Shown here in pieces: positions 16,724 to 23,683 of a stretch of 64,000 nucleotides of DNA. The notes under the pieces are model-generated. The model ran no database searches, was not told the origin of the DNA, and saw only the letters and a program-made list of their open reading frames with translations. Location of the stretch: the NCBI RefSeq assembly GCF_001752395.1, contig NZ_MKEK01000001.1:1105044-1169043 (forward strand). Direction: 5' to 3'. Each line of letters starts with the position of its first letter. The stretch's first letter is position 1. This DNA comes from Rheinheimera salexigens. Lineage in GTDB: Bacteria > Pseudomonadota > Gammaproteobacteria > Enterobacterales > Alteromonadaceae. The translations under genes were made by a program, and so were the position numbers.

Positions 16724-17770
16724 GTGAGTAACTTAGAAAGCACTATGCATATAAATACAGCGCAAACTGACCATAAGGTGCCAAGCAACAGAATTGATCA
16801 TAAATTCTCTATTGCGCCAATGCTCGATTGGACAGATAAGCATTGTCGTTATTTTCACCGCTTACTAAGCCAGCATGCGGTGCTTTATACCGAAATGGTT
16901 ACCACAGGCGCTATTATTCATGGCAGTGGTGATTATTTAGCTTTTAATGAGGAAGAACACCCGCTGGTATTGCAGTTGGGTGGTTCGGATCCGCAGCAAA
17001 TGGCCCATTGCGCTAAATTAGCTGAACAACGTGGTTATGACGCCATTAATATTAATGTCGGCTGTCCATCTGATCGGGTACAAAATGGTATGTTTGGCGC
17101 ATGCTTAATGGCGCAGCCGCAGTTGGTAGCAGATTGTGTTAAAGCCATGCAGGACGTGGTGAGCATTCCAGTATCGGTAAAAACCCGAATTGGAATTGAT
17201 GATTCTGATGATTATCAGTTTTTACAAGATTTTGTCCAAGTCATGGCCGATGCCGAGTGTCAGCAGTTAGTTATTCATGCCCGTAAAGCGTGGTTAAAAG
17301 GCTTAAGCCCGAAAGAAAATCGCGATGTTCCCCCGCTAAATTATCAGCGAGTGTTTCAATTAAAGCGTGATTTTCCGCAGTTAGATATCAGTATTAATGG
17401 TGGTGTTAAAACCTTAGCCCAAGCACAACAGCTATTAGAGCATGTGGATGGCGTAATGGTAGGGCGCGAAGCTTATAGCAACCCTATGTTATTAACGGCA
17501 GTTGATGGCTTAATTTATGGCAACAGCAGCTTGGTAAGAACCCCACAGCAAGCGGTACTAGATATGCTGCCGTATATAGAGCGACAAATGAGCCAAGGAG
17601 CCAGGTTTTGGCATATCGCTCGGCATATGTTGGGCTTATTTCAAGGCATGCCTGGCGCCAGACAGTGGCGTCGTTTGCTGAGTGAACAAGGCCATTTATC
17701 GACGGCAACACCAGAATTGTTACTGCAAGCATTACAGAAAATTAGTCAGTTTGAAGATTGCACTATTTAA
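16724..17770 (+). CDS. dusA: tRNA-dihydrouridine(20/20a) synthase
   Basis: 348 aa flavoenzyme that reduces U20/U20a in the tRNA D-loop. [17 protein letters not shown], the [12 protein letters not shown] block with catalytic Cys in MFGACLM, and [13 protein letters not shown] are DusA-type signatures. The C-terminal [11 protein letters not shown] helix region is present. The listed start (16724) is GTG; an ATG eight codons inside (16745) is an equally possible start. A strong terminator follows at 17802. Confidence 0.94.
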   Translation: MSNLESTMHINTAQTDHKVPSNRIDHKFSIAPMLDWTDKHCRYFHRLLSQHAVLYTEMVTTGAIIHGSGDYLAFNEEEHPLVLQLGGSDPQQMAHCAKLAEQRGYDAININVGCPSDRVQNGMFGACLMAQPQLVADCVKAMQDVVSIPVSVKTRIGIDDSDDYQFLQDFVQVMADAECQQLVIHARKAWLKGLSPKENRDVPPLNYQRVFQLKRDFPQLDISINGGVKTLAQAQQLLEHVDGVMVGREAYSNPMLLTAVDGLIYGNSSLVRTPQQAVLDMLPYIERQMSQGARFWHIARHMLGLFQGMPGARQWRRLLSEQGHLSTATPELLLQALQKISQFEDCTI

Positions 17771-17801
17771 TAGTTTATTTGACTAAATATTAGTTTTATC
17801 T

Positions 17802-17831
17802 AAAAGAGCCAATGCATGCATTGGCTCTTTT
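17802..17831 (+). terminator. Perfect 30-bp palindromic terminator after dusA
   Basis: AAAAGAGCCAATGCA followed directly by its exact reverse complement, then TTTATTT. The hairpin with A-tract and U-tract would work on both strands. It isolates dusA from the PspC-type micro-operon downstream. Confidence 0.88.
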
Positions 17832-17837
17832 TTATTT

Positions 17838-17863
17838 AACAATATGATTAAAATCATATTGTT
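17838..17863. promoter_or_regulatory. Perfect 12-bp inverted repeat upstream of the sigma-54-like promoter
   Basis: AACAATATGATT, two bases, then AATCATATTGTT. With no U-run beyond it and lying 18 bp upstream of the -24 element, it looks more like a protein-binding dyad than a terminator. It is closer to the promoter than a classical enhancer site for a bacterial enhancer-binding protein. Confidence 0.55.
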
Positions 17864-17880
17864 ATGTTTAATTTTTAAAG

Positions 17881-17896
17881 TGGCACGGCACTTGAA
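17881..17896 (+). promoter_or_regulatory. Sigma-54 (RpoN)-type promoter of the PspC micro-operon
   Basis: TGGCACGGCACTTGAA matches the -24/-12 consensus TGGCACG-N4-TTGCA at every defined position except the C of the -12 TTGC, which is A here. The 10-nt spacing between the GG and the -12 dinucleotide is exact. The start of transcription would fall near 17907, 35 bp before the first ORF. The E. coli psp promoter is also sigma-54 dependent and, from memory, also lacks the -12 C. Confidence 0.6.
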
Positions 17897-17941
17897 ATAC
17901 ATTGGTTGTAGTATCGATTAATAACATTCAAGGAATATGCT

Positions 17942-18244
17942 ATGAACACTTTAATGATTGCCAGCTTTACCTCGTTACTAAGTATCAGCGCTGTAGCTGA
18001 ACCTTTAGTTACTGAAACATTTACTACCCCAACACTAGCCACTGAAATACAAACTGATATTCAACAGTATGCAACTCAGCTGTCAACAGAAACTGCGCTG
18101 CATGCGCATCAAGCATTGTTTGCGACAGGGCTAAGTTTGCTAAGCAATATTGAGAATGATGCCAAGCAAGATATGGAGTACTTAGTTCAGCACATGATGT
18201 TGTTAGCCAAAAAGTTAGCTGCCAGCAGCTTAAAAGCTGAATAA
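17942..18244 (+). CDS. Small secreted or periplasmic protein of unknown function
   Basis: 100 aa. The N-terminus MNTLMIASFTSLLSISAVAEP is a likely Sec signal peptide with cleavage after AVA. The mature part is about 80 residues of amphipathic helix without cysteines. I do not recognise the family. AAGGA lies 7 nt before the ATG. It is the first cistron behind the sigma-54-like promoter and is followed after 2 bp by a 43-aa membrane ORF, so it probably belongs to the same envelope-related unit as the PspC-domain protein. Confidence 0.65.
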   Translation: MNTLMIASFTSLLSISAVAEPLVTETFTTPTLATEIQTDIQQYATQLSTETALHAHQALFATGLSLLSNIENDAKQDMEYLVQHMMLLAKKLAASSLKAE

Positions 18245-18246
18245 CA

Positions 18247-18378
18247 ATGTTTGTGGCGTCAGATTGGTTATTGCTGCTCTTTCTTGGCCCCGTGCTCAGT
18301 ATGATCCCGGTGTTACTATTTTGGCAGGGTATTAGCATTATGTTGCCGCTTCTGCAAAAAGTAACATGGCTTAACTAA
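18247..18378 (+). CDS. 43-aa putative single-span membrane protein
   Basis: Begins MFVASDWLLLLFLGPVLSMI and ends KVTWLN. The sequence is almost wholly hydrophobic, with one or two membrane-spanning stretches. It starts 2 bp after the preceding stop and has no good Shine-Dalgarno of its own, which points to translational coupling. The call rests on packing and hydrophobicity; I know no named family. The size and position in a PspC-containing unit suggest an accessory envelope-stress peptide, which is inference. Confidence 0.5.
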   Translation: MFVASDWLLLLFLGPVLSMIPVLLFWQGISIMLPLLQKVTWLN

Positions 18379-18389
18379 GGGAAAATACC

Positions 18390-18494
18390 ATGTATTGGAT
18401 AGGAGTTGAGCTGTTGAGTTTCAGTGGTTTTATGTTGGCTTTATGCTGTATTAGCCAACATAAAAAATTAACTAAATATAAGGAAGAAAAATGA
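18390..18494 (+). CDS. 34-aa putative membrane microprotein with basic tail
   Basis: Reads MYWIGVELLSFSGFMLALCC then a basic tail ISQHKKLTKYKEEK. One transmembrane helix with a positive cytosolic end resembles the N-terminal half of PspB in layout, but it is too short to assign. AAGGG lies about 8 nt before the ATG. Its TGA overlaps the ATG of the PspC-domain gene (ATGA at 18491-18494), a classic coupling arrangement, which supports it being translated. Confidence 0.55.
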   Translation: MYWIGVELLSFSGFMLALCCISQHKKLTKYKEEK

Positions 18495-18688
18495 ATACCG
18501 AACAAACAAATGGTTGGTTTTGTGCCCGACACCAACGTAAAATTTCGGGTGTTTGCGCTGGATTTGCAGATTATTATCAGCAGCCAAGATGGTTGATTCG
18601 TTTATTGGCAGTGTTGTTATTAATTACCGCCCCTTTACTAACTATTAGCGCGTATTTTATCGGCGCAGTGCTATTACCGCAGCGCTAA
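18491..18688 (+). CDS. Short PspC-domain membrane protein
   Basis: 65 aa. It contains the PspC signature RKISGVCAGFADYYQQPRWL followed by one long hydrophobic helix (IRLLAVLLLITAPLLTISAY) and ends LLPQR. PspC proteins sense envelope stress such as secretin mislocalisation and signal through PspA. This one is only the PspC domain core, about half the size of E. coli PspC. AAGGAAG precedes the ATG. No pspA or pspF is in the window. It is the last gene of the unit behind the sigma-54-like promoter. Confidence 0.82.
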   Translation: MNTEQTNGWFCARHQRKISGVCAGFADYYQQPRWLIRLLAVLLLITAPLLTISAYFIGAVLLPQR

Positions 18689-18804
18689 ATAAAAATATTT
18701 TTGGTCTTAATTCATTAACATAGACTGAAATGTTGACAGGTTACATGCTGTTAACTGGACGCAACTGGTGTAATATAAGCTTATATTAATCAAGGAGCGT
18801 GCAA

Positions 18805-19251
18805 ATGCGTATACTGTCAACTAAGTTGCTGTTATCAATACTGCTGCTATTAAGCCCCTCGTTGTTTGCCGAACCAACAACGGCTATAGATGTACAAAAT
18901 GCTGAAGTACGCCAGCCACTGTTTGGCCGTAGCGTCACCGCAGGTTATTTAACATTACAAAACAATTCTGACCAAGCTGTAAGCCTAATAACGGTTACTA
19001 GCGATGCTTTTCAGCGCGTTGAGTTACATCAACATAGCCATAAAAACGGTGTGATGCGCATGGAGCAAGTTAATAGCATAACCGTAGCTGCGGCGAGTGT
19101 GGTTAACTTCACACCAGGTGGTTTACACTTAATGCTATTTGAACCGACTACAGAACTTGCCGTCGGTGATACAATATCTTTACAGTTACAATTTTCTAAT
19201 CAGCAGCAGCTTAAAATCATTGTGCCTGTTGTTGCACTGCCAAAACGTTAA
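18805..19251 (+). CDS. Periplasmic copper chaperone, PCu(A)C family
   Basis: 148 aa from ATG 18805, chosen over an in-frame GTG at 18799 because AAGGAG ends 7 nt before it. The signal peptide ends near LFA22. The mature domain has the His/Met copper site: His in VELHQH, Met in GVMRM, and the H-x-M pair in GGLHLML, with an N-terminal AGYLTLQN strand. Members deliver Cu(I) to the CuA site of cytochrome oxidase in the periplasm. The DUF2333 gene follows after 9 bp. Confidence 0.9.
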   Translation: MRILSTKLLLSILLLLSPSLFAEPTTAIDVQNAEVRQPLFGRSVTAGYLTLQNNSDQAVSLITVTSDAFQRVELHQHSHKNGVMRMEQVNSITVAAASVVNFTPGGLHLMLFEPTTELAVGDTISLQLQFSNQQQLKIIVPVVALPKR

Positions 19252-19260
19252 GGAATAATA

Positions 19261-20238
19261 ATGGGCAATTTTAAATTAATTAGCTTTGGTGCACTAATAC
19301 TACTGGTTGTGATGTATTTAACAGCTTGGTGGGTGAGTAGTGAGCCTGATTTATTAGTAGCAGAAATCAATCAGAGTCAGCAAGCATTAGGCGAGCGTGC
19401 GCCCGTTGGCTATAGCACCACTACCGCATTAATACGGGTGAGTGAAACTTTGCTAAATAAAAGTGGTGGTTATTTATCAAATGATATTATGCCGCCCTTT
19501 AGCTTGCTAGATAATATGCCCGCATGGGAGCTGGGTGTATTAGAAATGTCGCGAGATTTAGCATTGGCTTTGCGTAAAGATTTAAGTCGCTCACAGTCGC
19601 AATCGACAGAAAATAAATTTTTAAAAGTGGCCCAGCCGCAGTTTAATATTGACCATAAAAGTTGGGCTATTCCCAGTGCAGAATCGGAATATAAAAAGGC
19701 GATTGGCCAGTTATACTTATATCGTGAAGAATTAATAGATCCGGCAAAACCAGACAGTCAATTTTATGCCCGTGCCGATAACTTGCGTGATTGGCTTAAA
19801 GCGGTTGAAAAACGTTTAGGTAGCTACTCGCAACGCTTAAGTGCCAGTGTTGGTCAAGATAGATTAAATACCGACTTAGCCGGCGATGCGTCTGCGCGGC
19901 AATCAACTAATGCACCATCGCTACGTAATATTAAAACCAGCTGGTGGAAAATTGATGATGAATTTTACGAAGCGCGCGGTGCGGCTTGGGCGTTATTGCA
20001 CTTTTTAAAAGCGGTAGAAGTCGACTTTGCCGATACCTTAGAGCGTAAAAATGCCATGATCAGCTTGCGGCAAATTATTCGTGAACTTGAGGCAACCCAA
20101 CAATCTATTTGGAGCCCAATGATTTTAAATGGCAGTGGCTTTGGTTTATTAGCCAATCACAGCCTTGTAATGGCCAATTACATTTCTCGAGCTAATGCAG
20201 CTTTAATTGATTTATCAGAACTATTAACACAAGGGTAA
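19261..20238 (+). CDS. DUF2333 family inner-membrane protein
   Basis: 325 aa. One N-terminal membrane anchor (ISFGALILLVVMYLTAWWV, residues about 7-25) and a large periplasmic helical domain. The blocks GYSTTTALIRVSETLLNKSG, GGYLSND and LRKDLSRSQSQS are those of DUF2333. Function is unknown; the family is common in marine gammaproteobacteria. It lies 9 bp after the copper chaperone and 8 bp before an outer-membrane barrel gene, so the three may be one transcript. Confidence 0.88.
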   Translation: MGNFKLISFGALILLVVMYLTAWWVSSEPDLLVAEINQSQQALGERAPVGYSTTTALIRVSETLLNKSGGYLSNDIMPPFSLLDNMPAWELGVLEMSRDLALALRKDLSRSQSQSTENKFLKVAQPQFNIDHKSWAIPSAESEYKKAIGQLYLYREELIDPAKPDSQFYARADNLRDWLKAVEKRLGSYSQRLSASVGQDRLNTDLAGDASARQSTNAPSLRNIKTSWWKIDDEFYEARGAAWALLHFLKAVEVDFADTLERKNAMISLRQIIRELEATQQSIWSPMILNGSGFGLLANHSLVMANYISRANAALIDLSELLTQG

Positions 20239-20246
20239 GAAAATAC

Positions 20247-21002
20247 ATGAAAAAAACAGCACTAGCACTTAGCATGGCCGGCATGCTACTGGCTCCGACA
20301 ATTCAAGCTGATACTTTGCTTGGTTTATATGTTGGCGCAGATGCATGGCGTACAGCTACTGACGGTGGCTTTGGATATACTGAGCAATTTCAATCACTCA
20401 ATTTTTCTGATAAAACACAAGCGTCATATTATGTTGCCTTTGAACACCCATTACCGCTAATCCCAAATGTTCGTATTCAGCATACGCCTTTAGATGCTAA
20501 CGGTATGACAACCTTAGGCAGTGATTTACGTCTGAGTAATCAAACTTTTCAATCGGGCGCGTCTGTAAACAATCAAGTCAATTTAACCAGTACCGATTAT
20601 ATTTTATATTATGAATTGCTTGATAATGGCTTAATCAGCTTAGATTTAGGTTTAAATGCCAAATACATTAAAGGCAGTGTCTATATGTCTGATAACACAA
20701 CAGGCATTGCTGCTGGACAAAATGCCTCTGAAGTTGTGCCTACGGTATATGCAGCAGCAACGATAGGCCTACCGTTAACGGGCTTAGAAGTTTTTGCTAG
20801 CGGTAGTTATATTTCATATGATGATAATCGGGTTTATGATGTTCAAGCGGGTGTTGCTTATGCATTATTAGACAATATAGCCATAGATTTACGGCTAAAA
20901 GCAGGTTATCGTGCGGTTAACCTTAAGCTAGATGATATTGATCATTTATATACTGATATCGATTTTAGCGGAGCTTTTGTTGGACTAGAAGTCCACTTTT
21001 AA
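20247..21002 (+). CDS. Outer-membrane beta-barrel protein, TIGR04219-like
   Basis: 251 aa. The signal peptide MKKTALALSMAGMLLAPTIQA is cleaved before DTLLG. The mature part alternates polar and apolar residues in strands (LLGLYVGADAWR, FVGLEVHF) and ends with Phe, as expected for insertion by BAM. The LLGLYVGA...W start and the SASYYVAFEHPLP-like block (here QASYYVAFEHPLPLIPN) fit TIGR04219. Role unknown; it probably forms a small barrel or porin-like channel. Confidence 0.85.
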   Translation: MKKTALALSMAGMLLAPTIQADTLLGLYVGADAWRTATDGGFGYTEQFQSLNFSDKTQASYYVAFEHPLPLIPNVRIQHTPLDANGMTTLGSDLRLSNQTFQSGASVNNQVNLTSTDYILYYELLDNGLISLDLGLNAKYIKGSVYMSDNTTGIAAGQNASEVVPTVYAAATIGLPLTGLEVFASGSYISYDDNRVYDVQAGVAYALLDNIAIDLRLKAGYRAVNLKLDDIDHLYTDIDFSGAFVGLEVHF

Positions 21003-21096
21003 TGCTAATAGCGCAGGTTAAATAAATCTGCGCTTTAACCAAATTTAACAACGATACCTATAGATTGTTGTTAACTAAGCGAGATCTGGTTCTATT

Positions 21097-23283
21097 TTGC
21101 TAAATTTTTATCGGCAGTTAACCTTGCCTTGGTTAGTTGCAGTTAGCCTAATGTTAGTATTTACCGCAACTTGGTATCAATATGAGGCAAAGCTACAACA
21201 ACGGGCTCAAGTACAGCAGTTTTCTGCAGCGTTGCAATTAGCTGTTGCACCTTATTTGGCTGCACGTAATTATCAAGCCCTAGGTAATCATCTTGGCCAT
21301 GCCAGTGCAGTAAGTAGTTTACCTATTCAAGCCATCGCATTACTCTCTAGTTCAGGTACAATTTTAGCTGCTACCCAAGCCGATAATGTGTCAGAACAAA
21401 GCATCCAGCAGCAATATTTGGCCAGCCAAAATGTGACCAGTTATCAACTGCAGAAAGTAGATCATTTATTAGTCTCAGTCCAGCCTGTATCTGCTTTACA
21501 GTTAACACCCACGGTTAATATGCCAATTGATAATTCCGGGCAGTTTTATTTGTTAATTATGGTTGAATATAAATTAGCATTTGCGGTCTGGTTATTACCT
21601 ATGTTGGTGGTATTTATATTTGGTTCAATAGTATTAATTTGGATTAGAAATGCATTAGCGCAACAGCAATTACTCCAACAAGTTGATATTAGTTTAGTTG
21701 CCCATAAATTACGCCAATTACAACAAGGCCAACTTAACTGCCGTATAGATGAGCAGTTAATGCCAGATTTAGAGCCTATTAAGCAAAGCTTCAATGCCTT
21801 GTCTGAGCAATATTCTGCCCATCAGATTAGCCTGCAGCAACAAATTTCACATCAAGAAAGTAAGCTAGAAACTTCGCAGCTTTCGCTAGTAGAAACCAGC
21901 AATCACACAAAAAAATTACAGCAGCAACAAGCTGAATACCAACATTATTTAGCTTACTGTATTAAAAATTTACAGTTAGTTTGTCAGCAAAAGTCGGGCT
22001 TTGAAGCGGCTGAATTAGCCCAGCTAGTTAGCAGCCAATTAACCTTATTAAAGTTACTAGCTCTTGATAGCCCACTTGGCACGGAAAAATTGCAGTTAAC
22101 AGCCGTAGTCGCAGAGCAATTGGTAGAATATCAAACCTGGTTTAACGCTAAACACATTAAATTTTACTTGTTTGAAGCAGCGGCTAATGCCAGCCATACA
22201 ATCAACTTTAATCCCTTTGCTTTAAATGCATTAATAGCAGCTTTACTGCAAGTAACCCTTAGAAACGTTGCTGTAACTGAAATAACCTTACGGATTGAAT
22301 TGGAGGTTAACGATACAGTCAGTTCACTAAATATTAGTGTGGTCAGTGATGGCGAGGGCTTGTCAGCAAGACAACGGCAATTATTTGATGCTGATGATAT
22401 TACTCGTTTACATTGGCAAGAAGTTGATTATGCAATCTTAGCTGTATTAATAAAACAGTTGCATATAACTAAACAAGTATACTCTTTAGAAGGCTTGGGT
22501 TGTACCAGTAAGCTGGTTATTCCATTACCATTAGCAGAACCAATTTCGCTAAAACCGCTGTCGAGTATTTTATTATTTGATGCTGATACAGAGCACTTAC
22601 AAGAGCGCAAACAAGCACTAGCAGATCTAGCAACCCAAGTAACGTATTGTTCTGATTTAGCCTGCTTAGAATTTAATGCCGAACAGGCTAGCAAAGATAA
22701 TATTATTATATTTTTACCCCCGCCGGTAACCCTGAGTTTATGGCAACAAACCTTAGAAAAATTAGCCAAGAATAGTAAAATACACTGCTATGCTAGTTTT
22801 GATAGCATTGAAGTTTGGCAACAAGCGTTAGGTCACTTAGTCCAGACAGAGCTATTTTCGTTACAGAGTTTTTTGAGCAATGCGGCGAGTGATACCATTA
22901 GCCCGTCATCAACAAAATTATTAGTGGTAGATGACAATCAAACTAATTTAGCCTTTATACAGGTATTATTAAAAGATAAACCTATTGAGTTAACATTGGC
23001 TAGTGCAGGCCAAGAAGCATTAGCGTTGTGTCAACAGCATCAGTTTGATGTGATTTTATTAGATATCCAGCTACCCGATATTAATGGTATCGAGGTAGCT
23101 AAGCAGTTACGGGCATCAGATAATTATCAACACATACCTATATTAGCTTTCACCGCCCATGCTTTACAGCACGAAAAAGCTGAGTTTATTGCGGCGGGTA
23201 TGAATGATGTAATTTTAAAACCATTGCAAGCTGATAAATTACAGCAGATCCTGCAATGGTGTACGCTAAACAAACTGGCCTAA
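21097..23283 (+). CDS. Hybrid sensor-kinase-like protein with degenerate kinase core and C-terminal receiver
   Basis: 728 aa. TM1 (about 10-27), a periplasmic sensor domain, TM2 (163-183), a HAMP-like linker (185-240), a coiled coil, a core resembling HisKA/HATPase, and a receiver domain from about residue 605 with phospho-acceptor D656 in VILLDIQLPD. No H-box histidine of the SHEIRTPL type is visible, and the ATP-binding G-boxes are reduced to SDGEGL and LEGLGCTSKL. It may therefore lack kinase activity and act through its receiver. It resembles BarA in layout but is shorter and has no HPt domain. The start is taken as TTG at 21097, with a weak ribosome site. Confidence 0.75.
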   Translation: MLNFYRQLTLPWLVAVSLMLVFTATWYQYEAKLQQRAQVQQFSAALQLAVAPYLAARNYQALGNHLGHASAVSSLPIQAIALLSSSGTILAATQADNVSEQSIQQQYLASQNVTSYQLQKVDHLLVSVQPVSALQLTPTVNMPIDNSGQFYLLIMVEYKLAFAVWLLPMLVVFIFGSIVLIWIRNALAQQQLLQQVDISLVAHKLRQLQQGQLNCRIDEQLMPDLEPIKQSFNALSEQYSAHQISLQQQISHQESKLETSQLSLVETSNHTKKLQQQQAEYQHYLAYCIKNLQLVCQQKSGFEAAELAQLVSSQLTLLKLLALDSPLGTEKLQLTAVVAEQLVEYQTWFNAKHIKFYLFEAAANASHTINFNPFALNALIAALLQVTLRNVAVTEITLRIELEVNDTVSSLNISVVSDGEGLSARQRQLFDADDITRLHWQEVDYAILAVLIKQLHITKQVYSLEGLGCTSKLVIPLPLAEPISLKPLSSILLFDADTEHLQERKQALADLATQVTYCSDLACLEFNAEQASKDNIIIFLPPPVTLSLWQQTLEKLAKNSKIHCYASFDSIEVWQQALGHLVQTELFSLQSFLSNAASDTISPSSTKLLVVDDNQTNLAFIQVLLKDKPIELTLASAGQEALALCQQHQFDVILLDIQLPDINGIEVAKQLRASDNYQHIPILAFTAHALQHEKAEFIAAGMNDVILKPLQADKLQQILQWCTLNKLA

Positions 23284-23683
23284 ATACACCCTAAAGTTAA
23301 CCTACACTGTCAATTACCTTTTCGCCACAGACGGCCATGGCAAATTTTCAAACGGAACCGTTGTAGGTAATTGTGCTATCTATCGAATCTGTTATCCCTT
23401 CTGCAATCATTTTTCCAATCTATTGTGCCTAGCAATAATTTAATAATAATAAGTAAAGTTGAAGCAAGTAAATTTGCTGTGTTGATATTTGCTAATGCGC
23501 ATACTGAACTTAATGGCTAATATTGGTTTGTGGTGTCTCCAAAATAAATAATAATATTAATACAGGCTGTTATTTTGTTAATCTTACTTTATAGTTAAAT
23601 GTGATTTACTGTGCACTTGTGTTATGTGCAGGTAGTGGTTTTACGGATAATCGTAATTAGTCTATGAAAAGGATTGAGTCGCC
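23284..23683. other. 400-bp AT-rich intergenic region before the EAL-protein gene
   Basis: No ORF with coding character seen. There is a small perfect dyad AACGG-AA-CCGTT at 23351-23362. The rest is AT-rich and must hold the promoter of the downstream gene, but I could not pick out a convincing -35/-10 pair. Confidence 0.4.

Noticed and set aside
17802..17831. 30-bp palindrome as a possible operator or attachment site
   Set aside because: Flanking A- and T-runs and its position right after dusA fit an intrinsic terminator; no mobile-element gene is nearby.
22428..22769. Antisense ORF of 113 codons within the hybrid kinase gene
   Set aside because: It sits inside a clear coding gene; no start signal or recognisable domain.
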